From positions 496,001 to 560,000 of the forward strand of contig JAHBUY010000005.1 in the NCBI GenBank assembly GCA_019637795.1: a DNA stretch of 64,000 nucleotides. Direction: 5' to 3'. The notes under the pieces are model-generated. The model ran no database searches. It saw only the letters and a program-made list of their open reading frames with translations, and had not been told where the DNA came from. Of the stretch, positions 57,787-64,000 are shown piece by piece. The position numbers were made by a program, and so were the translations under genes. The stretch's first letter is position 1, and each line of letters starts with the position of its first letter. This DNA comes from a bacterium (lineage in GTDB: Bacteria > Desulfobacterota > Binatia > HRBIN30 > CADEER01).

Positions 57787-59826
57787 ATGAGGCCGTGGAC
57801 GGTCGACGCCGACGACATCAAGATCGCGGAGGACTTCGACGACGGCCTGCTGCACAAGCCGCCCTGGGTCGAGGGGTTTCTGACCGCCGGCGACGACAAG
57901 TTCGTGGTGGTCGGCACCAAGGGATTCGGCAAGACCCTGCTGCTCAAGGCCAAGCGCATCCGCCTGCAGCGCACCGACAGCGTCCTCTGCATCCCCGAGA
58001 ACACGCTGCTCGACAAGCCGATCGGCGACAAGATCTTCGGCAAGGACCAGCTCGCGCTCTACGCCCAGTCCACCGAATGGTGGACGAAGGTGTGGCTGAT
58101 CTCGATCGCCGCCGCGGTGCTGAAGCGGCTCGACCTGCTCGACGGCCTGCGCGTCGACGCGCGCCTGGCGCTGCTGCTCGAGGATCGCAGCCTGCGCGGC
58201 GTGATCGACCACTTCGTCAACCTGCTCGACCTGCCGCGCAGCGAGTTGCACCGCTGCGCCACCGACGTCGACAACGCCCTGGTGCCGCGCCTGCGCGCCC
58301 TCAATTCGCCGGTGGCGATCTTCATCGACAACGTCGACGAGTATTTCAACAAGCACGTGCGCGCCGTCGGCCGCGCCAGCCACACCGGCGAGGTGTCGCC
58401 GAGCATCTGGTACTTCGCCCAGATGGGGCTGGTCGAGGTCGCCTACCAGCTCCGCCGCGTCAACCATCACCTCAAGGTCTTCGCGGCGGTGCGCAAGGAA
58501 GCCTTCCTGCGCTTCGACGAGATGACCTCGATGGTGCAGCAGTACCGCGGCAGCGCGGTCGACATGCACTACACCGTCGAAAGCCTGCGCGAGATCTTCG
58601 TCAACAACATCCGGCGTGAGAAGGAACGCAACCTGGCGCTGCCGGAGCTGGCGCGCGCGCGGCCGATCGAGGCCTTCGTCGGGCAGGCGACCGTGGTCAA
58701 TGCCTTCACGCACGAGGCGGAGGACGTCTTCGAGTACATCTGTCGCCACACCCTGCACCGGCCGCGCGATTTCATGACCGTCGGCCAGAAGCTCTCCGAC
58801 CTGAGCCCGGCCGAGCGGCGGGTGCCCGAGCGCTTCAAGGAGGTGGTGAACCAGGCCGCGACCGAGATCGCGTCCGAGTACCTGAACGAGATCGCCCCCT
58901 ACCTCGGCAACGTCGACCTGCCGCGCGTGCTCGGCCACCTGTCCTCGAACGTGCTGCGCCGCCAGGAGGTCGAGGACATCTTCTACGCCCACAACGCCTC
59001 GGCGAGCGTCGCCGACGATCTCGAGCACATCTTCTGCATGCTCTTCCGCGCCGGCCTGCTCGGGCACCTCGACCTCGACCACGTCTCCGGCAAGCGGGTG
59101 CAGCGCTTCCTGCGGCCGGGCGAACAGATCTTCCAGCCCGACGGCATCCTGCCCGACTCGTCGCACTACCTCGTCCACCCGGTGCTGTCGGGGCTGATCG
59201 CGCGGCTCAATCCGAGCTACGTGCAGATGCACGACAAGGTGAACCTGGTCGGCAACGGCCGGCCCTGGAAGGATCCTACCGACCGCCAGCTCAAGTCGCT
59301 GATGGTGCTGCGCGCCGACCTCGACGGCTTCGGGTCGCTGATGCAGCGCGGCCTCGACCACGCGGTGCGCGACGCCCTGCGCCAGGCGTTGGAGCGCTAT
59401 GCCGGCGACTGCCTGCACGCCTCGGTGGTCGAGGGCGACTCGCTGCTGCTGGTCGACGATCGCATCCTGACGCTGATCAAGGCGGCGCGCCGGATCATGG
59501 AGGAGATCTCCGAGGTGCCGGGCAGCCCGCGCCTGCGGGTGGCGATCGCCGCCGGGCCGGTGGCGGTGCGCGAGCGCGGCGATGAGCCGCCGGCGATCGA
59601 GGGCGGCTCGGCGGTGCTGGTGGCGTCGCGCATCGAGCCGCTGGTGCGCCCGGGCGAGATCTGGGTCACGGACGAAATCGCCGCCGTGCTGGCGGCGACC
59701 GATACGATCTACCGCGCCGAGCCGGTGGTCGCGCCGGGCCGCGAACGCCGCGAGGACGGCGCCGTAAACGTCCGCAAACCGGACGAGCAGGACATCTGGG
59801 TGCGGCTGCAGCGCGTCGTGTCGTGA
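57787..59826 (+). CDS. P-loop NTPase fused to a class III nucleotidyl-cyclase-like domain
   Basis: 679 residues. Walker A is GTKGFGKT (about 43-50), and IFIDNVDEYF (about 177-186) is a plausible Walker B. The middle, to about residue 500, is helical and not recognised. The C-terminal domain (505-660) follows class III cyclases: VLRADLDGFGSL with the first metal Asp (511 or 513), VVEGDSLLLVDD with the second (about 550), RVAIAAGPV, then GSAVLVASRIE with the catalytic Arg (about 615). The usual Asn before it is replaced by Leu. The protein could be a sensor that makes a cyclic nucleotide, or a degenerate cyclase used as a binding domain. It is divergent from the TPR gene. Confidence 0.72.
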   Translation: MRPWTVDADDIKIAEDFDDGLLHKPPWVEGFLTAGDDKFVVVGTKGFGKTLLLKAKRIRLQRTDSVLCIPENTLLDKPIGDKIFGKDQLALYAQSTEWWTKVWLISIAAAVLKRLDLLDGLRVDARLALLLEDRSLRGVIDHFVNLLDLPRSELHRCATDVDNALVPRLRALNSPVAIFIDNVDEYFNKHVRAVGRASHTGEVSPSIWYFAQMGLVEVAYQLRRVNHHLKVFAAVRKEAFLRFDEMTSMVQQYRGSAVDMHYTVESLREIFVNNIRREKERNLALPELARARPIEAFVGQATVVNAFTHEAEDVFEYICRHTLHRPRDFMTVGQKLSDLSPAERRVPERFKEVVNQAATEIASEYLNEIAPYLGNVDLPRVLGHLSSNVLRRQEVEDIFYAHNASASVADDLEHIFCMLFRAGLLGHLDLDHVSGKRVQRFLRPGEQIFQPDGILPDSSHYLVHPVLSGLIARLNPSYVQMHDKVNLVGNGRPWKDPTDRQLKSLMVLRADLDGFGSLMQRGLDHAVRDALRQALERYAGDCLHASVVEGDSLLLVDDRILTLIKAARRIMEEISEVPGSPRLRVAIAAGPVAVRERGDEPPAIEGGSAVLVASRIEPLVRPGEIWVTDEIAAVLAATDTIYRAEPVVAPGRERREDGAVNVRKPDEQDIWVRLQRVVS

Positions 59827-59857
59827 GCGCGACGGACCGCCCGGGGCCGCCGGCGAC

Positions 59858-61063
59858 TCAGGCGACGCCGGCCACCGGCAGGCGCTCGAGGCCGCGCAGC
59901 ACGGCGGTGGGACGGCGCACCGGCGGGGCGGCGAGCCGCAGGCGCGGGAAGCGGCGCAGGAGGGCGGGAATCGCCGCGCGCGCCTCGATGCGGCTGAGCT
60001 GCGCGCCGGGGCAGAAATGGGCGCCGAGGCCGAAGGCGAGATGCGGATTCGGTCGTCGCGCCAGGTCCAGGCGGTCGGGATCGCGGAAGGCGGCGGGATC
60101 GCGGTTGGCGGCGCCGAGGCAGGCGAGGACGTTGTCGCCGGCGCGGATCGCCGCGCCGCGCCAGGTGAAGTCGACGCGCGCGGTGCGCGAGATGTACTGC
60201 CCCGGACTGTCGTAGCGCAGCAGCTCCTCGACCGCCGCGCCGATGCGTTCCTCGGGCGCGGCGCGCAGCGCGGCGAGCTGATCGGGGTGGCGCAGCAGGG
60301 CGAGCAGGCCGTTGCCGAGCAGGTTGACGGTGGTCTCGTGGCCGCCGAAGACCAGCGCCGTGCACATGGCGACGACCTCGAGCTCGCTCAGGCGGTCGCC
60401 GTCGTAGGTGGCGCCGAGCAGGCGGCGGACGAGGTCGTCGCCCGGCGTGTCCCGGCGCTCCTGCACGAGCTGCAGGAAGTAGGCGCCGAGCTCCTGCAGG
60501 CCGGCCGCCGCCTCGGGACCGGAGAGGAAGCGGTCCATGCCGCGGGCGATCGCCTGCGAGGCGGCCTGGAAGCGCGGCCGGTCGGCGAGCGGCACCGCCA
60601 GCAGCTCGGCGATGATCTCGATCGGCAGCGGGTAGGCGAAGGCGGCGATGAGATCGACGGCCCCTTCCTCCGGCAGGCGATCGGCCAGCCGCGCGGCGGC
60701 GACCGGGATGGCATCGAGCAGCCCGGTCACCACCGCGTCGACGGTCGGCCCGACGCCGCGCAGGCGCGGGTTGAGGGCGACGTTGAGCAGGGCGCGCACG
60801 GCGGTGTGCGCCGGCGGATCGCTGGCGACGGTGCGCAGCGCTGGCAGGCCCTCCGCCAGGCGGGCGACGCGGCCCTGGCGGGCCCGGCTGCGGTCGCTGC
60901 TCAGGCGCTCGTCGTCGCGGAAGAACTGCTCGACGTCGTCGTAGCGGAAGACGACCCAGCTCCGCAGCTTGTCGCTCCAGTGGATGGGATCGGCGGCGCG
61001 CAGCGCGGCGTAGACCGGGTAGGGATCGTCGAGCGCCGCCGCCGTGAAGGGGTCGAAGGACAC
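59858..61063 (-). CDS. Cytochrome P450
   Basis: 401 residues from GTG 61063 (VSFDPFTAAALDDPYPVYAA). Conserved features: the I-helix segment LVFGGHETTVNLL (about 235-247), the K-helix ExxR within the segment VEELLRYDSP and downstream residues, and the heme loop FGLGAHFCPGAQLSRIEARA with the Cys ligand near 351. A typical bacterial class I enzyme. No ferredoxin gene is in view. The substrate is unknown. The earlier ATG at 61147 would add a Pro-rich leader and is unlikely. Confidence 0.9.
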   Translation of the reverse strand: MSFDPFTAAALDDPYPVYAALRAADPIHWSDKLRSWVVFRYDDVEQFFRDDERLSSDRSRARQGRVARLAEGLPALRTVASDPPAHTAVRALLNVALNPRLRGVGPTVDAVVTGLLDAIPVAAARLADRLPEEGAVDLIAAFAYPLPIEIIAELLAVPLADRPRFQAASQAIARGMDRFLSGPEAAAGLQELGAYFLQLVQERRDTPGDDLVRRLLGATYDGDRLSELEVVAMCTALVFGGHETTVNLLGNGLLALLRHPDQLAALRAAPEERIGAAVEELLRYDSPGQYISRTARVDFTWRGAAIRAGDNVLACLGAANRDPAAFRDPDRLDLARRPNPHLAFGLGAHFCPGAQLSRIEARAAIPALLRRFPRLRLAAPPVRRPTAVLRGLERLPVAGVA

Positions 61064-61194
61064 GCGCCTGTTCCCAGCAGAGGTCGGGGTCGGAGGCAAG
61101 CGCAGGAGCAAGGGGCACGCGCACGGGACGGCGGGAACGGGTGGCAAGGCGGACAGGACTGGCGAGGCGGCAAGCCGGGTGCTTCTAACCTCGC

Positions 61195-62145
61195 ATGATC
61201 ATCGAGGGCATCCTGCCGTTGGTGGGCTCGTTTCGCGACCAGGTGGCGCTGGTGACCGGGGCATCGAGCGGCATCGGCAGGGAGACGGCGCGGTTGTTGG
61301 CGCAACGCGGGGCGCGGGTCGCGCTGGCGGCGCGGCGGCGCGAGCGACTGGAGGAGCTGGCGATGGCGATCCGCGACGCCGGCGGCGTCGCGCTGGTGGT
61401 GCCGACCGACGTCGCCGACCGCGCCGCGGCGCGCGCCGCGGCGGCGCGCGTGCGCCGCGTCTGGGGCCGCATCGACGTGCTGGTGAACAACGCCGGCGTG
61501 ATGACGCCGGCGCCGGTCGCGACCCTGCGCGGCGCCGATCTCGAGGCGATGCTGCGCGTCAACCTCTTCGGCGCCCTGTTCATGACCCAGGCGGTGCTGC
61601 CGGCGATGCAGCGGCACGGCGGCGCCATCATCAACGTCGCCTCGCTCGCCGGCCGCCGCGGCGTGACGCCGCTCGGCGGCTACTGCGCCAGCAAGTTCGC
61701 GCTGGTCGGGCTCACCGAGGCGCTGCGCACCGAGGTGGATGCAGCGCGGGTGCACGTCGGCCTCGTGCTGCCCGGGGTGGTGGAGACCCCGATGGTGACC
61801 GCCATCGACCAGGCGGCGGCGCTGCCGGAATGGCCGGCGGCGCTCAACATGCCGCCGGAATGGGTCGCCGCCGCGGTGGCGTTGGCGGTGCGCTTCCGCC
61901 TGCGCGAAGTCGCGGTGCCGCCGGGCGCGGCCCTGCTCGAGGAGCTGGCAACACTCGCCCCGGGAGCGACCGACGCGCTGATCGGCTGGGTGCAGGCGGC
62001 TGGCCGCCTGCTCGCGAGCCTCAGCCACCCGGCGGCGACGGTCAGCCCGTCTCGCAGCCGGCGTCGGCCCGATGCTCGCCACCGCAGCGCCGGCACGGCC
62101 GCGCCCGCAGCTCGTACGCCGCCCGCTGGCCGCCGTAGACGATGA
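61195..62145 (+). CDS. Short-chain dehydrogenase/reductase (SDR)
   Basis: 316 residues. The NAD(P)-binding motif is TGASSGIG (about 20-27), the NNAG motif is VLVNNAGVM, the catalytic Ser is in NVASLAG, and YCASK is at about 163-167. The last 35 residues or so are Arg/Pro-rich and overlap a convergent gene, so the true protein may be shorter in other strains. Divergent from the P450 gene, with about 130 bases between. Substrate unknown. Confidence 0.88.
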   Translation: MIIEGILPLVGSFRDQVALVTGASSGIGRETARLLAQRGARVALAARRRERLEELAMAIRDAGGVALVVPTDVADRAAARAAAARVRRVWGRIDVLVNNAGVMTPAPVATLRGADLEAMLRVNLFGALFMTQAVLPAMQRHGGAIINVASLAGRRGVTPLGGYCASKFALVGLTEALRTEVDAARVHVGLVLPGVVETPMVTAIDQAAALPEWPAALNMPPEWVAAAVALAVRFRLREVAVPPGAALLEELATLAPGATDALIGWVQAAGRLLASLSHPAATVSPSRSRRRPDARHRSAGTAAPAARTPPAGRRRR

Positions 62146-62404
62146 AGACGCAGTAGACCAGCGCCGGGAACAGGGCGACCATCGCGCCCTTCTTCACCCA
62201 GCCGAGCGGCTCGTCATGGATCGGCGCGTCGGCCGGCACGAGGAGCAGCATGCCGACGCCGAGCACCAGCGCGCCGCCCGCCAGCACGTGCACGTAGCGC
62301 GGCATCCAGAAATGGCTGCGCGTCCAGTAGGCGAAGTACCCCACCGCCGCGAGCACGAGCAGCAGCCGATGGGCGTTGGACAGCGCCGCGAACACCTCGT
62401 TCAT
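62042..62404 (-). CDS. Small membrane protein (120 aa)
   Basis: 120 residues: MNEVFAALSNAHRLLLVLAA then membrane helices (YVHVLAGGALVLGVGMLLLV, AMVALFPALVYCVFIVYGG). It ends in a Cys/His-type tail (CRRCGGEHRADAGC), a possible metal site. It overlaps the SDR gene tail-to-tail by about 100 bases. No family recognised. Confidence 0.6.
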   Translation of the reverse strand: MNEVFAALSNAHRLLLVLAAVGYFAYWTRSHFWMPRYVHVLAGGALVLGVGMLLLVPADAPIHDEPLGWVKKGAMVALFPALVYCVFIVYGGQRAAYELRARPCRRCGGEHRADAGCETG

Positions 62405-62648
62405 CGAACGGCCCGATGATGGCCGGAACAGCGGCCGTTGCAACGCCGATTTTCGCCGCCGCCGCACGCCGCATGCGGGCCTCGTCCGGTGGGGCATTTC
62501 CCCCACTGGGGCGCCGCACCCAGGCGCGCGCCCCCCGACGCGCCGGCGCGCGCCCCGCCGCCCCTCCCCGGCGAGCAGGCACAGGCGTTGCTCAACGGCG
62601 GGTCGCGGTCGCTGGGACCGCTGACGACGACAACGGAGGAGCGAAAGA

Positions 62649-64000
62649 ATGACGACCGAAACCCCAACCCCACGCCCATGCCGGCAGCGGCAACGAGCGG
62701 GCGTCGCCCTCGCGGCGCTGACGACGGTGCTGCTGGCGGCCACCGGCAGCGCGCGCGCCCAATCGGCGATCATCTACGGATCGCTGGGCAACTTCGACAT
62801 CGCGAACGACACCGGGAAGATCTGCCATGGCTTCGAGATCGAGCTCGCGGGCCTCGCTCCCGGGGACATCGCGGGCTCGTTCTCCGCCGAGCGCTACGGG
62901 GCTCCGCGCGTCATCCCGACCGCCACCGGCGTGCGGGTGCGGTGGGAGAGCCCGTACGACGCGGCGACCGGCACCTGGAGCGAGCGCACGCTGCCGCACA
63001 CCGTGCCGTGGTTCCCGGGCCAGTGCTACCAGTGGAATCCGGCGACCTATCAGGATTCCGGCTGCGAGCACTTCGGCACCGGCGCCACCCGCAATCCGAC
63101 CAGCGCCCTCTCGCACTGGCTGTGCGAGGACGCGAGCCAGCCGGGTGTCCTGGTGCCCGACGATCCGCCGACCGCGGTGCCGATGCCAACCTACTACGTC
63201 GCCCCGCCGGTGCGCGCCGGGGATCCACCGCAGGTGGTGATGGAAGTGCAGGCACCGGAGCCGGCCGAAGCGCCGTCGCTGTACGGCGACGCGCAGTGGA
63301 TCCGCGTCTTCGTCCAGCAGCTCCCCTTCGAAGCGACGCTCGACGAGCTGATGGCCGACAATCCGGCGATCGTGCCCATGGATAACGCCCAGCTCGAGAG
63401 CGACTATGCCATCATCCAGGATGAGCCGGTGGCCGGCGGCAACGGCCGCCGCAAGCGGCACCAGAACCGGGGCAACCTGCTGCCGACGACGCGCACCGTC
63501 GTGCGCCGCATCGAGACCTGGGAGTTCACTGGCAGCTACGATCCGGTCACGCACGAGGCGCTGTGCGCCGACCTCGCTTGCAACGTCCCGGCAGCGGACG
63601 AGATCGGGGAGCTGATCAGCACCCAGATGACCGCCGTGCTGGTGCAGTCCGATTCCGTCACCGTGACCCGCACCGGCAACGGCACGGTCGAGTCGGCCGA
63701 CAAGCGCATCGCCTGCGGCAACAAGTGCGTCGCCCCGTACGACGCCGGCACCGCCGTCACGCTCACCGCCAAGGCCGGCAGCGGCAGCGTCTTCGCCGGG
63801 TGGACCGGCGCCTGCGGCGGCACCGCGTCGACCTGCACGGTCAACGCCGTCGGTCACGTCGACGTCGGCGCCACCTTCACCCTCGTCCCGTCCACCGGTG
63901 GCGGCGGCGGCGGTGGTGGCGGCGGTGGCGGCGGTGGCGGCGGCGGCGCGACCAGTGCGACGCTGTCGGTCAAGGCCGCCGGCGGCAAGGGGCTCATCAC
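62649..64000 (+). CDS. Secreted repeat protein, 3' end outside window
   Basis: 450 codons are present, open to the right edge. Signal peptide: Arg-rich head, then ALAALTTVLLAATGSARAQ. The first 330 residues have no recognised enzyme motif. Near 335-410 is a bacterial surface repeat (TGNGTVESADKRIACGNKCV then AGTAVTLTAKAGSGSVFAGW then TGACGGTASTCTV). A poly-Gly linker (about 420-438) follows, and then the start of a second repeat. Such repeats occur on extracellular proteins of deltaproteobacteria. GAGGAGCG lies ahead of the ATG. Confidence 0.75.
   Translation, partial: MTTETPTPRPCRQRQRAGVALAALTTVLLAATGSARAQSAIIYGSLGNFDIANDTGKICHGFEIELAGLAPGDIAGSFSAERYGAPRVIPTATGVRVRWESPYDAATGTWSERTLPHTVPWFPGQCYQWNPATYQDSGCEHFGTGATRNPTSALSHWLCEDASQPGVLVPDDPPTAVPMPTYYVAPPVRAGDPPQVVMEVQAPEPAEAPSLYGDAQWIRVFVQQLPFEATLDELMADNPAIVPMDNAQLESDYAIIQDEPVAGGNGRRKRHQNRGNLLPTTRTVVRRIETWEFTGSYDPVTHEALCADLACNVPAADEIGELISTQMTAVLVQSDSVTVTRTGNGTVESADKRIACGNKCVAPYDAGTAVTLTAKAGSGSVFAGWTGACGGTASTCTVNAVGHVDVGATFTLVPSTGGGGGGGGGGGGGGGGGATSATLSVKAAGGKGLI

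Noticed and set aside
62592..63857. 421-codon minus-strand frame at the right edge
   Set aside because: Antisense to the secreted repeat protein, which has a signal peptide, Cys-paired repeats and a poly-Gly linker.
1..64000. CRISPR arrays
   Set aside because: No regularly spaced repeat of 20-40 bases was seen; the repeats found are att sites, one 119-bp duplication and short operator repeats.

Overview
The window is high-GC bacterial DNA, probably from an uncultured Binatia-like or other deltaproteobacterial lineage. This is inferred from secreted proteins that combine dockerin-like calcium repeats (DxNxDGxVxINEL), Cys-rich DUF4215-type repeats and PT/TPT-rich linkers. Nothing in the window fixes the taxon, and no rRNA is present.

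Layout. (1) Positions 1-13650 are chromosome: a UbiA-like enzyme, a family-9 glycosyltransferase, a Coq4-like protein, RlmN, two exported lipoproteins (an alpha/beta hydrolase and an L,D-transpeptidase), a decayed toxin-antitoxin (TA) locus broken by a degenerate IS3-type element next to a degenerate IS5-type element, a large membrane protein, and a dockerin-like secreted protein. (2) Positions 13651-15480 are a small graveyard: a degenerate tRNA-Lys 3' end, the N-terminal stub of a TOTE-type primase/helicase, and an intact PIN toxin with its AF2212-like antitoxin. (3) Positions 15481-54193 are one integrated element of about 38.7 kb, inserted in the tRNA-Lys(UUU) gene. An exact 44-bp copy of the tRNA 3' half lies at each end. 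(4) Positions 54226-64000 are chromosome again: a PIN toxin pair, a TPR membrane protein, a P-loop NTPase fused to a class III nucleotidyl-cyclase-like domain, a cytochrome P450, an SDR oxidoreductase and the start of a secreted repeat protein.

The element. Its left end carries parA, parB and a HTH replication-type protein in one tight operon. Its right end carries an excisionase-like protein and a tyrosine integrase whose 3' end runs into the tRNA. Between them are clusters of very small genes, a likely structured RNA, a membrane protein next to a TraG/TraD-like ATPase and a replication-relaxation protein, an HNH protein, a DUF2958 protein, a RadC protein, a second tyrosine recombinase, and a large cargo of secreted proteins. 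The cargo comprises a beta-helix protein split by an IS630 element, possible cohesin-like proteins, two beta-propellers, a Cys-rich surface protein and a reprolysin-like metalloprotease. I see no relaxase, no VirB-type secretion genes and no capsid genes, so the transfer mode is open.

The most novel-looking locus is the minus-strand operon 35644-33432. It has a promoter with an overlapping palindrome, then a 55-residue protein, then an attenuator-like hairpin, then a 341-residue protein made of two PemK/MazF-type barrels, then a membrane protein whose first 40-odd codons are a nucleotide-identical copy of the small gene.
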